This document shows positions 35,233 to 44,557 of a DNA stretch of 64,000 nt, one piece after another (positions within the stretch are counted from its first letter, which is position 1; every line of letters begins with the position of its first letter). The notes under the pieces were generated by a model. The model was not told where the DNA came from, did not search any database, and worked only from the letters and a program-made list of their open reading frames with translations. The position numbers and the translations under genes are program-made. The DNA is from Vibrio ziniensis (GTDB taxonomy: Bacteria; Pseudomonadota; Gammaproteobacteria; Enterobacterales; Vibrionaceae): positions 62,001 to 126,000 of the forward strand of contig NZ_CP049331.1 of assembly GCF_011064285.1 (NCBI RefSeq). The letters run 5' to 3'.

Positions 35233-37062
35233 TTAAACCTCGCCAATAAACCCACCAGTTTGGTGAGTCCATAGCTGAGCGTATACTCCATTTTGAGCAA
35301 GCAGCTCTTGGTGTGAGCCTTGTTCGATGATTTCACCTTTATCCATGACGATCAGGCGATCCATGGCAGCAATGGTTGATAGTCGGTGGGCGATGGCAAT
35401 AACGGTTTTACCTTCCATCAGCACTTCAAGGTTCTCTTGAATCGCAGATTCCACTTCAGAGTCCAATGCGGATGTTGCTTCATCCATAATCAGTATCGGA
35501 GCGTTTTTCAGTAGTACACGCGCGATAGCGATACGCTGACGCTGACCACCTGAAAGCTTCACGCCTCGTTCACCCACTTCCACATCGTAACCCGTGCGGC
35601 CTTGTTCATCTTTCAAATCAATAATGAAATCATGAGCATGTGCTTGCTTGGCTGCGCAGATAAGTGCTTCTTCATCAGCGTTTGGATCGCCATAAAGAAT
35701 GTTTTCACGAATTGAGCGGTGCAGAAGCGATGTATCTTGCGTGATCATACCGATTTGTTGACGCAGAGATTCCTGTGTCACCGCTGCTATATTCTGACCA
35801 TCAATAGAAATTGTGCCGGACTGAACGTCGTAAAAACGTAGTAGTAAGTTAACTAAGCTTGATTTACCCGCACCTGAGCGTCCAACAATACCGACTTTCT
35901 CACCCGGTTTTAGATCCAGATTCAGCGATTGGAAGACAGGTTTATCTTCACTGTAATGGAAATCGACCTGATTAAATTCCACCTTGCCTTGTGTCACTGT
36001 CAAATCAGGCGCATTGGCTACGTCTTTGATTTCAACATCGCTGGAGATGGTGTTCATGCCATCTACTACCGTACCGATGTTTTCGAACAGCGCACTCACT
36101 TCCCACATGATCCACTTAGACATGCCCTGAACACGCAAAGCGATACTAATTGCAACTGCAATCACACCCACGGTAACGGCGTTATCTAACCAGAGATTGA
36201 TAGAGAGCGCAGCGATAGAAAACAGCAACAAGTAGTTAATTGCGTCCACGCTAAATAGTAGGCACGTAACCATACGCATCTGTTTATAAACGGTTTTCAA
36301 AAACAGCTTCATGCTGCTTTCGGCATAATCCATTTCACGTTGCGAATGTGAAAACAGTTTTACTGTGGTGATGTTGGTGTAGCTGTCGACGATGCGCCCA
36401 GTCATTAATGAGCGAGCATCTGCTTGTTCAGTCGCAACTTGCTTCATTTTCGGGATGAAGTAGAACTGAATGCCCACATAGGTAATCAACCAAATAAGAA
36501 TAGGCAGCATCAGTATCATATCGGATTCTCCCATCATCCAAATCATCGAAACAAAATAGACAGAGATATACACCAACACATCGACCATTTTCATTACGGT
36601 TTCGCGAACAGCAAGGGCACTTTGCATCACTTTTGTGGCAACTCGCCCTGAGAAATCTTTCTGAAAGAAGCCGACGCTCTGTTTCAGCATGTAGCGGTGT
36701 ACTAACCAGCGGATTGACATCGGGTAATTGCCGAGCAAGGTCTGATGCATGATGTTGGAATGCAGAAACGCCAGTAACGGCATAACCAATGCGACAAGAA
36801 TCGCCATCGACCAGAGGCGACCGCTTTGGTCTGCCCAAAAGGTGTCTGGATTTTGGCTACTTAGCATATCAACCAACTCACCCATATAACGCAGAAGCGT
36901 TACTTCAGCGATAGCAACACAGGCACTTAAAATCGACATGATCAGTAATGGCTTTTCAAAACCACGAGTGTAATGACGGCAAAAAGCAAACAAGGTTTTT
37001 GGTGGCTTTTGAGGTTCTTCTTTAGGGAATGCCTCGGTAAGTTTTTCAAACCATTGGAACAT
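35233..37062 (-). CDS. ABC exporter, fused permease and ATPase
   Basis: 609 residues. An N-terminal six-helix exporter domain (about 30-320) precedes an ATPase domain with Walker A GRSGAGKSS, Q-loop MITQDTSLLHRSIRENI, signature LSGGQRQRIAIARVLL and Walker B ILIMDEATSALDSE. The MFQWFEKL N-terminus fits a family that begins this way, so 37062 is preferred; an ATG at 37104 with GGAAG upstream is the alternative. Divergent from fhuA across a Fur-like site, so probably iron-regulated. Substrate unknown; a siderophore or heme-related export role is possible. Confidence 0.88.
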   Translation of the reverse strand: MFQWFEKLTEAFPKEEPQKPPKTLFAFCRHYTRGFEKPLLIMSILSACVAIAEVTLLRYMGELVDMLSSQNPDTFWADQSGRLWSMAILVALVMPLLAFLHSNIMHQTLLGNYPMSIRWLVHRYMLKQSVGFFQKDFSGRVATKVMQSALAVRETVMKMVDVLVYISVYFVSMIWMMGESDMILMLPILIWLITYVGIQFYFIPKMKQVATEQADARSLMTGRIVDSYTNITTVKLFSHSQREMDYAESSMKLFLKTVYKQMRMVTCLLFSVDAINYLLLFSIAALSINLWLDNAVTVGVIAVAISIALRVQGMSKWIMWEVSALFENIGTVVDGMNTISSDVEIKDVANAPDLTVTQGKVEFNQVDFHYSEDKPVFQSLNLDLKPGEKVGIVGRSGAGKSSLVNLLLRFYDVQSGTISIDGQNIAAVTQESLRQQIGMITQDTSLLHRSIRENILYGDPNADEEALICAAKQAHAHDFIIDLKDEQGRTGYDVEVGERGVKLSGGQRQRIAIARVLLKNAPILIMDEATSALDSEVESAIQENLEVLMEGKTVIAIAHRLSTIAAMDRLIVMDKGEIIEQGSHQELLAQNGVYAQLWTHQTGGFIGEV

Positions 37063-37148
37063 GTTTTTTTGACCTAGATTAATGAAATTGAGATTGCTTC
37101 GCATTTGTACTTCCAATTGTGATGTTTATCAGTAAAATGCCGTACGCA

Positions 37149-37171
37149 TAATAATGATAATGACAATAGTT
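37149..37171. promoter_or_regulatory. candidate Fur box, ABC exporter / fhuA
   Basis: TAATAATGATAATGACAATAG contains the TGATAATGA core of the Fur consensus GATAATGATAATCATTATC plus flanking overlapping half sites. It lies between divergent iron-related genes. Confidence 0.65.
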
Positions 37172-37198
37172 CTCAAATTTTTTAGCAGGGGTTACACC

Positions 37199-39304
37199 AT
37201 GGTCAATACGCGCCCAACAAGGCTCGGACAATCAATCCGCACCGCTCTTCGCTTTAGCTTGGTGCCATTTTCGCTTCTAATTAGTCAAAACGTTTTGGCA
37301 GAAGACGTTGCCAAAAAAGATTCTCAAGCAGTAGAGACTATTGTCGTTACTGCTTCTGCGCTTAAGGTAGATACGCCAGCGCAAGAAACACCGAAGTCAG
37401 TTTCAGTGGTAACTGGGCAAGACTTGATTAATCGTGCACCACAAAAATTGGATGAAGCACTTCGTTACACCTCTGGTGTGACCTCTCAACCTTACGGTGC
37501 AGATAACGATACTGACTGGATTAAAGTTCGCGGTTTTGATGCTGCGACTTATCTAGATGGAAGCCGTCTATTTAAGGATGGTTACTATACTTGGTTGCTT
37601 GAACCGTACGGTTTAGAAAAAGTTGAAGTGCTCAAAGGCCCTGCATCTATCCTTTATGGCGAAGCGCCTCCAGGTGGTGTTGTTAATGCTGTTCAGAAGA
37701 AACCAACGGATACACCTCAAGGTGAGGTAGGGTTACAAGTAGGTAGCAATAACCTTCGTTCTTTGTCTTTGGACATTTCTGATTATGCTAATGAAGATGG
37801 TTCTATACGCTACCGTTTAGTTGGTTTAATGAAGGAAAATGACGGTGAATTAGACGGTACTGAAAATAATCGCTTTTATATTGCGCCAAGTTTAGCTATC
37901 GACATTTCAGATCGTACAACTCTGACTTTACTAACAAGCTATTTAGAAGATAAGGGTGTTCCAACGAACCCGTTTTTCCCTGCTGCCGGTACTTTAACTG
38001 CGTCTGATTATGGTTCGATTGACCCATCTACTAACTTGGGTCAACCTGACTACGATAAGTATGAACGTAAACAGATTTCTGCCGGCTACATTATTGAGCA
38101 TGAATTAAATGATGTTTGGGCTCTGACTCAGAAGTTTAACTACGGGTACAACGAGTTATATCTTCGTAGCAGTTACTCCTTTATGAACTCAGATCCAAGT
38201 ACAGATACTCTCTACCAAGGACTAGTTTTCCGTGATGGTAAGACAGAAAGTTTTACTGTGGATAATAATGCCATCGCTAAATGGGAATCGTCACGCATCG
38301 CTAATACCGTTCTATTTGGTTTAGATCTGCAACACCACAAAACAGATGGTGTAGAAGCTGACAACTATAGCTTTGGTAGTATTAACCCATTCAACCCGGT
38401 TTACGGCAACTACACTGCGATTGATGAAGCTGCAGCGGCAGATCGTGAGATCACGAAAGATCAAGCTAGTTTATATGCTCAGTACCAGATTAAATTTGAT
38501 CAACAATGGATTGCTACACTAGGTGGCCGTTTTGATTCAGTAAAAACAGAAAACGTAAGCCAAGCAAATGCACAGAATAAGAGTCGTACGGACTCAGAGT
38601 TTTCGCTTGATGCAGGTGTTATGTACCTTTCTAAAGTGGGTCTATCTCCTTATGTGAGTTATGCGCAATCTTTTGATGTGTTGAGTACAATAGATGGTAC
38701 AACTGGTGAGCTGTATAAACCGCTAAAGGGTGAGCAAGCAGAAGTTGGTGTGAAATATGAACCAAGTTTTTACAATGGTTACATAAATCTAGCCTTGTTC
38801 GATATGACACAAAAGAATGCGTTAGTTACTAATCCAACCACATATGTGGCGACTCAAACAGGCGAAGTAACTTCTCAAGGTGTTGAAGTTGAAACCACTG
38901 GATACCTAACAGATAGTCTTAAGTTAACGGCTAGCTATACATACACTAAAGCTGAAACCGATGAAACATCAGGACAAGGAACCAAACAAGCAGCTTTGAT
39001 TCCTGAACATATGGCCTCTGCATGGCTAGACTTCGATGCAAACAAAGTGGGGCTTGATGGTTGGAAATTTGGCTCTGGTATTCGTTATATCGGTGAGTCA
39101 AAAGACAACCCTAAATCCAGCGATTTAACGATTCCAAGTGTTACCCTGGTCGACATGATGGCCTCTTACGACATTACTAAAGCTTGGCAAGCACAGCTAA
39201 ATGTTAACAACTTATTTGATAAAGAATATATCTCAGGTTGTGACTATTGGTGTTACTACGGCCAATCTCGTAGTGTGGTGCTAAGTGCTAACTATCGCTG
39301 GTAA
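37199..39304 (+). CDS. fhuA: TonB-dependent ferrichrome-type siderophore receptor
   Basis: A 701-residue outer-membrane receptor. After a signal peptide (ending SQNVLAED) comes the TonB box region VETIVVTAS, then the plug (PKSVSVVTGQDLINRAPQKLDEALRYTSGV, VEVLKGPASILYGEAPPGGVVN), the beta-barrel and a C-terminal aromatic residue (ANYRW). The SGCDYWCYYGQSR segment near the end resembles FhuA/ferrichrome receptors. The next genes are fhuCDB, which fixes the pathway as hydroxamate-siderophore uptake. The start at 37199 has AGGGG upstream; a longer in-frame ATG lies inside the Fur site. The exact ligand is inferred. Confidence 0.9.
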   Translation: MVNTRPTRLGQSIRTALRFSLVPFSLLISQNVLAEDVAKKDSQAVETIVVTASALKVDTPAQETPKSVSVVTGQDLINRAPQKLDEALRYTSGVTSQPYGADNDTDWIKVRGFDAATYLDGSRLFKDGYYTWLLEPYGLEKVEVLKGPASILYGEAPPGGVVNAVQKKPTDTPQGEVGLQVGSNNLRSLSLDISDYANEDGSIRYRLVGLMKENDGELDGTENNRFYIAPSLAIDISDRTTLTLLTSYLEDKGVPTNPFFPAAGTLTASDYGSIDPSTNLGQPDYDKYERKQISAGYIIEHELNDVWALTQKFNYGYNELYLRSSYSFMNSDPSTDTLYQGLVFRDGKTESFTVDNNAIAKWESSRIANTVLFGLDLQHHKTDGVEADNYSFGSINPFNPVYGNYTAIDEAAAADREITKDQASLYAQYQIKFDQQWIATLGGRFDSVKTENVSQANAQNKSRTDSEFSLDAGVMYLSKVGLSPYVSYAQSFDVLSTIDGTTGELYKPLKGEQAEVGVKYEPSFYNGYINLALFDMTQKNALVTNPTTYVATQTGEVTSQGVEVETTGYLTDSLKLTASYTYTKAETDETSGQGTKQAALIPEHMASAWLDFDANKVGLDGWKFGSGIRYIGESKDNPKSSDLTIPSVTLVDMMASYDITKAWQAQLNVNNLFDKEYISGCDYWCYYGQSRSVVLSANYRW

Positions 39305-39388
39305 TCCTTTTAAACTCACACTTATCAATGAGAGTGAGTTTTTGCTTTAATAATCTCTTCCCGCTTCTTGCGGGAATTGTCGTTTTTA

Positions 39389-39424
39389 TCCCCATAGTCT
39401 CCTCATAAGTAAACTATGGGGGAT
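39389..39424. other. inverted repeat between fhuA and fhuC
   Basis: CCCCATAGT pairs with ACTATGGGG over a loop of about 16 bp, 20-odd bp ahead of fhuC. It lacks a T-run, so it may be an mRNA-processing or partial termination hairpin limiting transporter expression relative to the receptor. Confidence 0.45.
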
Positions 39425-39447
39425 TTCCCAGATTTAGGGAGAGAGAG

Positions 39448-40233
39448 ATGTATTACTTACAAGGTGTTGAAATGGTACGAGGTGGGCGAACTATCTTGTC
39501 TGTGGATTCGCTGAACATTCCCACCAATGAGTTAACGGTTGTGCTTGGGCACAACGGTTCAGGTAAGTCTACTTTAGTCAGTCTTTTGTCTGGCCAGCAA
39601 GCGCCGGATAAAGGTCGAGTTGAACTAAATGGACAATCTCTCTCATCTTTAGCTACAAAAGAATTGGCGAAATCCGTCGCGTTTCTGCCGCAAAAGTTGC
39701 CTACCTCTGCAGGTTTAACAGTGCGTGAATTGGTTCGTTTAGGCCGTTTTCCTTGGCGCGGTGCATTAGGTCGCTGGAAAGCGGAAGATGAAACCATTAT
39801 TGATGAGTCGATTGCCAAAACAGGTGTTACAGACTTTGCGAATACTCTAGCGGATGAACTGTCTGGAGGTGAACGTCAAAGAGCTTGGGTTGCGATGTTG
39901 CTTGCGCAGCAATCACCAGTTTTGATTCTTGATGAACCGACTTCGGCGCTTGATGTACACCATCAATATCAATTAATGGCTCTACTTTCTGAACTTAACC
40001 AGACACAAGGGTGTGGCATCATAGTGATTCTCCATGACCTAAATTTAGCTCTGCGTTATGCCACTCACATTGTTGCCCTTAAGCAAGGACGAATTGCTTT
40101 TGAAGGCGCGGCTGAATTACTGCTTGATGAACAGCGACTCTCAGAGCTTTACCATTCTCCTATCAAATTGATTGAACATCCGCAGCCAGTGGCTGAATCC
40201 AAAACCAATAAGGTCGCTATCGTATGTGCTTAA
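39448..40233 (+). CDS. fhuC: iron-hydroxamate ABC transporter ATPase FhuC
   Basis: 261 residues. Walker A GHNGSGKST (about 34-42), Q-loop FLPQKLPT, signature LSGGERQRAWVAMLLA, Walker B VLILDEPTSALD, and the FecE/FhuC-type HDLNLALRYATHIVALKQGRI. It energises FhuB. The last ten bases overlap fhuD. Confidence 0.95.
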   Translation: MYYLQGVEMVRGGRTILSVDSLNIPTNELTVVLGHNGSGKSTLVSLLSGQQAPDKGRVELNGQSLSSLATKELAKSVAFLPQKLPTSAGLTVRELVRLGRFPWRGALGRWKAEDETIIDESIAKTGVTDFANTLADELSGGERQRAWVAMLLAQQSPVLILDEPTSALDVHHQYQLMALLSELNQTQGCGIIVILHDLNLALRYATHIVALKQGRIAFEGAAELLLDEQRLSELYHSPIKLIEHPQPVAESKTNKVAIVCA

Positions 40234-41156
40234 AAAGTTTGAAAAAGGCATGTCAAAGCCTCGTTGTTATTTCCAGTTTATTGCTTTCTTGTCAGGCATT
40301 AGCGGAGATTCATATTCAAGATAGTCGTGGTGAGCAGGTTTTCGCTCAATCTCCTCAGCGTGTTGTAGTGTTGAACTGGGATCTATTGGAGCAGGTTTTA
40401 GAACTTGAAATCACACCAGTTGGTGCGCCAAATCTGCCGTCTTATACCGAGTGGGTTGCTCAGCCTGCTATTCCTGCTGGCGTTGAAGATATTGGTACTC
40501 GCTCCGAGCCCAATCTCGATAAAATTTCAGCCTTAAAGCCGGATGTGATTATTGCGGCTTCGCCACAAAAAGATTTAATTCCAGCGCTAGAGCGCATTGC
40601 TCCTGTTGTATATTTGCCTAACTTTGAACAGTTGGATCAGTCTGCACAAGTGGCTATTGAGCAATTTAGAGTGCTCGCAAAATTACTTGGAAAAGAAGCT
40701 CTCGCAGATCAAAAACTAGCGGACTTGGATTCGCGCTTTCAGCAGTTAAGTACAAGGTTACATACGGCATTTGGTGAAGAATTACCATCTGTAGTGGCAA
40801 TGCGTTTTGCCAGCACAACATCAGTGTTCTTGTATGGTGAAAATTCAACGACTCAATATGTGGTTGATAAATTGGGTTTAAGAACAGCGCTACCACAACC
40901 TGCAGCTCAGTGGGGTATTGTTCAAAAACGCCTGAATGAATTGCAGAATGTGAAAGACGGTTACGTGCTCTATATCTTGCCATTCCCAGAGCAAGAGAAA
41001 CTCAATAAATCTATGTTGTGGAAGGCGATGCCTTTTGTCCGCAGTGGCAAGGTGAATGCGGTTCGTGCAGTTTGGAGTTACGGCGGTGCCATGTCATTGC
41101 TTTACACGGCTGAAGCATTGACCGAAAGCTTGCTGGAGGTTGCGCCAAAGTCATGA
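40224..41156 (+). CDS. fhuD: iron-hydroxamate periplasmic binding protein FhuD
   Basis: A 310-residue class III binding protein. Signal peptide (LVVISSLLLSCQALAE), then QRVVVLNWDLLEQVLELEITPVGA, DIGTRSEPNLDKISALKPDVIIAAS and the long backbone helix (QSAQVAIEQFRVLAKLLGKE). Binds hydroxamate siderophores in the periplasm for FhuB. Overlaps fhuC by 10 bp and fhuB by 4 bp (ATGA), so the three are translationally coupled. A cysteine at the signal-peptide end (LLSC) may be a lipobox but the context fits poorly. Confidence 0.93.
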   Translation: MCLKSLKKACQSLVVISSLLLSCQALAEIHIQDSRGEQVFAQSPQRVVVLNWDLLEQVLELEITPVGAPNLPSYTEWVAQPAIPAGVEDIGTRSEPNLDKISALKPDVIIAASPQKDLIPALERIAPVVYLPNFEQLDQSAQVAIEQFRVLAKLLGKEALADQKLADLDSRFQQLSTRLHTAFGEELPSVVAMRFASTTSVFLYGENSTTQYVVDKLGLRTALPQPAAQWGIVQKRLNELQNVKDGYVLYILPFPEQEKLNKSMLWKAMPFVRSGKVNAVRAVWSYGGAMSLLYTAEALTESLLEVAPKS

Positions 41157-43120
41157 GGTTGGTTCATTTAAACCTGCTTGGTTTATTGGTGCTGCTGGCG
41201 GCAGTGTTCAGTTTGCAGATTGGCAACGAACTCAGTTTGTCGATGCAGTGGAGCCTTGCAACGTTAGCTACTGAAGCGCAAGAGTTTGCGGACTTCAATT
41301 TTTTCTATGCTCAATTACCAAGGGCGGCTATCACTATTCTCGTTGGCGCGATGTTAGGTCTAGTAGGTAGCCTAATGCAGCAGCTCACGCAGAACTCTCT
41401 GACTTCACCACTGACACTGGGCACATCTTCCGGTGCTTGGCTGGCATTAATCGTCGTTAATATCTGGTTCCCGGATTTAATCGCCGATTACAGTGCGCTT
41501 GCAGCCATGGTCGGCGCCTTGTGTGCATTCGGTGTGATTGTACTCATCACAGGTGTGAATAACATGACCGGCTTGCCATTAGTGGTGTCCGGCATGGTTG
41601 TGAATATTCTCCTTGGCTCAATCGCAACGGCAATCATTTTGCTCAATGAACAGTTTGCTCAAAACGTATTTATGTGGGGAGCGGGAGATTTAGCGCAGAA
41701 TGGTTGGGAGTGGCTTGAGTGGCTACTTCCGCGTTTAGCTATCGCTATTCCATTATTAATCGTAGCGCCCAGAATTCTCACTCTGATGAGATTAGGACAT
41801 CAGGGTGCTGCCGCTCGTGGTCTGGCTGTGATTCCTGCGTTCTTGTTATTGATGGTTGCGGGCATTTGGCTGGTTTCAGCATCCATTACGGCGGTAGGCG
41901 TGATTGGCTTCATCGGTTTATTAACGCCGAACATTGCTCGCGCTATGGGGGCTAGAACGCCAAAGATGGAACTTTATTCGAGCATGTTGCTTGGTGCGTT
42001 GTTGCTGCTGTGTACTGACATGCTTTCTATGTGGCTCAGCTTATGGACAGCGGAAGTCGTTCCTAGTGGCATTACCACCGCAGCGATTGGTGCACCGGCA
42101 TTAATCTGGTTTAGTCGCCGTCAATTAAAAGCACAAGATACATTGGCTATCAGCTTGCCTCATCATCGCAGCAATGTGAGCACACGAAGTGTATCGATTC
42201 TTGTCATTGCGTTTGCTTTCGCGATTGTTTTGCACGCTTTTGTGCAAGTAAGTGATAACAGCTGGAGTTGGATTATCCCAAGTGACTATCAATGGCAATT
42301 GCGTTGGCCGCGAGCTTTAACGGCGTTGTTTGCTGGCATTGGTTTGGCGATAGCGGGTACGATTCTGCAACGTTTGATTTATAACCCATTAGCGAGCCCA
42401 GACATTCTTGGCGTATCTTCCGGTGCTACATTCGCCCTAGTGTTTTCCAGTTTGTTCCTTGGACAGTCGATGATGGGCACTAACTGGGCGACGGCTTTGC
42501 TAGGAAGTGTGGTTGTTCTGATTGCTCTGCTATTTTTAGGTAAACGTCATCAATACGCTCCTTCTAGCCTAATTCTGACAGGTATTGCCATTACTGCATT
42601 GCTAGAAGCACTGGTGCAGTTCTGTCTATCAAAAGGCTCTGCAGACAGTTATCAAATCTTGTTGTGGTTGGCGGGCTCGACGTATCGAGTAACCCCTTCT
42701 CAAAGTCTCTATTTGGCGGCCGGAGTGGCGGGATTGTCCTGCGTTGCTTTGCTGGCGTCACGCTGGCTAACTTTGATTTCTGTTGGACGCAGTTTTGCTG
42801 GCGCGCGAGGGTTAAGCCCGCAAACGGCCAGTTTAGTTCTGCTCATTGTGGTCGCTCTATTGTGTGCACTAGTGACAGCAACGATGGGGCCAGTCTCTTT
42901 CGTTGGCTTAGTCGCACCACATATGGCGATGATGTTGGGAGCACAGAAAGCAAAGCAGCAACTATTGGTGGCAAGTTTAGTTGGCGGCTCGTTAATGCTA
43001 TGGGCGGATTGGTTAGGGCAAGTCATGCTGTATCCAATGCAGATTGCGGCGGGAACCATAGTTGCAATACTTGGCGGCAGCTATTTTCTGTTACTGCTGG
43101 TATTTAGCCGAGCTAAGTAA
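41153..43120 (+). CDS. fhuB: iron-hydroxamate permease FhuB (double-length)
   Basis: 655 residues: two fused FecCD-type permease halves of about 320 residues each, the layout of E. coli FhuB (660). The repeat hallmarks occur twice: PRAAITILVGAMLGLVGSLMQQLTQNSLTSPLTLGTSSGAW and PRALTALFAGIGLAIAGTILQRLIYNPLASPDILGVSSGA, as do the TAVGVIGFIGLLTPNIARAMG and TMGPVSFVGLVAPHMAMMLG segments. Completes the fhuACDB uptake set. Confidence 0.96.
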   Translation: MRLVHLNLLGLLVLLAAVFSLQIGNELSLSMQWSLATLATEAQEFADFNFFYAQLPRAAITILVGAMLGLVGSLMQQLTQNSLTSPLTLGTSSGAWLALIVVNIWFPDLIADYSALAAMVGALCAFGVIVLITGVNNMTGLPLVVSGMVVNILLGSIATAIILLNEQFAQNVFMWGAGDLAQNGWEWLEWLLPRLAIAIPLLIVAPRILTLMRLGHQGAAARGLAVIPAFLLLMVAGIWLVSASITAVGVIGFIGLLTPNIARAMGARTPKMELYSSMLLGALLLLCTDMLSMWLSLWTAEVVPSGITTAAIGAPALIWFSRRQLKAQDTLAISLPHHRSNVSTRSVSILVIAFAFAIVLHAFVQVSDNSWSWIIPSDYQWQLRWPRALTALFAGIGLAIAGTILQRLIYNPLASPDILGVSSGATFALVFSSLFLGQSMMGTNWATALLGSVVVLIALLFLGKRHQYAPSSLILTGIAITALLEALVQFCLSKGSADSYQILLWLAGSTYRVTPSQSLYLAAGVAGLSCVALLASRWLTLISVGRSFAGARGLSPQTASLVLLIVVALLCALVTATMGPVSFVGLVAPHMAMMLGAQKAKQQLLVASLVGGSLMLWADWLGQVMLYPMQIAAGTIVAILGGSYFLLLLVFSRAK

Positions 43121-43128
43121 TCAAAGAA

Positions 43129-43150
43129 AGAGCCCGTATGGGCTCTTTTT
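43129..43150 (+). terminator. terminator of fhu operon
   Basis: AGAGCCC/GGGCTCT stem, loop GTAT, T5 tail. Confidence 0.9.
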
Positions 43151-43201
43151 ATATCAATGTGGAAAATTCACTGCTGCAACGATGCTTTACGTAAAATGGA
43201 A

Positions 43202-43468
43202 TTACATCATATGTTTACGACGAATATCGAGTAGAGCGAAGATGCCGAAAATCAGTATTGACCATTTTTCCCAGCTGCTGGTTTTTACTTTGTCGCCAAA
43301 TGCGCCGACAAATATCAGCATTTGCAGGCCATGCATCATGAAGAGGAATGCAGTCATGATGTAAAGCGCGATAGCCGCTTTACCGGGAAATGGCATAAAG
43401 ATGTTAAGTAGTAAAACGATCCAGACAAATGCGATGGCTGCTTTGGCTAAAACTAATAGGGCTTTCAT
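43202..43468 (-). CDS. DUF1145 membrane protein (YhhL family)
   Basis: 88 residues with three hydrophobic segments (LLVLAKAAIAFVWIVLLLNIF, AAIALYIMTAFLFMMHGLQMLIFVGAF, WSILIFGIFALL) and a basic C-terminus. It is 12 bp downstream of rsmD on the same strand, the position of yhhL in E. coli, whose product has the DUF1145 fold. Function unknown. Confidence 0.88.
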   Translation of the reverse strand: MKALLVLAKAAIAFVWIVLLLNIFMPFPGKAAIALYIMTAFLFMMHGLQMLIFVGAFGDKVKTSSWEKWSILIFGIFALLDIRRKHMM

Positions 43469-43480
43469 TCTGTGGTCCTT

Positions 43481-44077
43481 TCAAACGTTTTTTTCAAATA
43501 AGCGGTAACATACTTGGCCAGCACTTTTTTCTCGGTATAGCTGCCAGCTTGCTGGTAATTCAGGTAACGATAATTCTTTTTCGGTTTCTATGTAAATCAT
43601 AGCGTTATCAGCAAGCCATCCATTTTGCTCAAGCAGTTGTAGTGTTTCTTCTAACAAGCCTTTACGAAATGGCGGGTCGATGAATACCACATCAAAAGGT
43701 GAGCCGCTTTGCTTCAGATAGGCTAAAGAGTCGGTATTAATCGCTTCGATGTTGGTTGCTTTTAACGTACCAATGTTGGTTTTTAACTGGTTGAAAGCTT
43801 GAGGGTTTAATTCCAACATAGTCACGCTTTCTGCCTGACGTGAAGCACACTCAAAGCCTAAACCGCCAGAGCCTGCGAATAGATCAAGGCATTTGGCATT
43901 TGGCACGTCTTGAGCAATCCAGTTAAACAGAGTTTCTTTGACTCTATCTGTGGTTGGGCGCAGACCCTCAGCATCGTGAACGGGTAGTTTTCTTCCGCGC
44001 CATAAGCCGCTGATAATACGAACTTGCCCACTTGGAGCACGATTTTGTGATGGGTTTTGTTGGCGACGTCTTACCAT
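43481..44077 (-). CDS. rsmD: 16S rRNA (guanine966-N2)-methyltransferase RsmD
   Basis: A 198-residue SAM-dependent methyltransferase. GQVRIISGLWRGRKLPVHDAEGLRPTTDRVKETLFNW is the RsmD signature, followed by the SAM motif CLDLFAGSGGLGFE and catalytic DPPF. Methylates G966 of 16S rRNA. Divergent from ftsY and cotranscribed with the DUF1145 gene, as in E. coli. Confidence 0.96.
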   Translation of the reverse strand: MVRRRQQNPSQNRAPSGQVRIISGLWRGRKLPVHDAEGLRPTTDRVKETLFNWIAQDVPNAKCLDLFAGSGGLGFECASRQAESVTMLELNPQAFNQLKTNIGTLKATNIEAINTDSLAYLKQSGSPFDVVFIDPPFRKGLLEETLQLLEQNGWLADNAMIYIETEKELSLPELPASWQLYREKSAGQVCYRLFEKNV

Positions 44078-44106
44078 AGATTTTTTGACCGCTAATTAAG
44101 TGTTAT

Positions 44107-44371
44107 TATACTCAAGTGACCTCAAGATGCTTGTTCAGCGAGAATTTATTCGCTCTTAGGCAAGGCACTGATTTGAAAACATAGTTATTCTACGTAGAAA
44201 ATCAGTAACGCAGAATAGGAGCGAATAAAACTCGCCCTTTGGGAGCTCATCAACGAGCCCATTTCTGCGCTCAATAACGTTGAAAGGGAATGCCATTCCT
44301 ACCGTTATTAAGCTTGCTCTGAACTCGTTGATGAAGCTCTGAATCCCGCATTGTGAGGTCACTTGGGTATA
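44107..44371. mobile_element. 265-bp CAAGTGACCTC element (second MITE family)
   Basis: Terminal inverted repeats of 24 bp, TATACTCAAGTGACCTCAAG at the left against TATACCCAAGTGACCTCACA on the complement of the right end, with few mismatches. The TA/TATA at both ends suggests a TA-type target duplication. No coding potential. It occupies most of the rsmD-ftsY divergent intergenic region and so may carry or separate their promoters. Such sequences are dispersed in Vibrio genomes as far as I recall. Confidence 0.8.
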
Positions 44372-44557
44372 TAGCCAACCTTTCAGTAATAATAGTTTTG
44401 CTGAAGATAAGCATTCATAAATATGGCAAAGTTTACCAAGTGAAGAAGAAAGTTATCACTGCTTTGTCATTTTTCTTTTCTTTTTAAGGATAATTCTTTA
44501 AGAAAAGAGTCATAGTTTAGAAAAATAATCAGTTAAGAAAATCTAGGATATCCTCAG

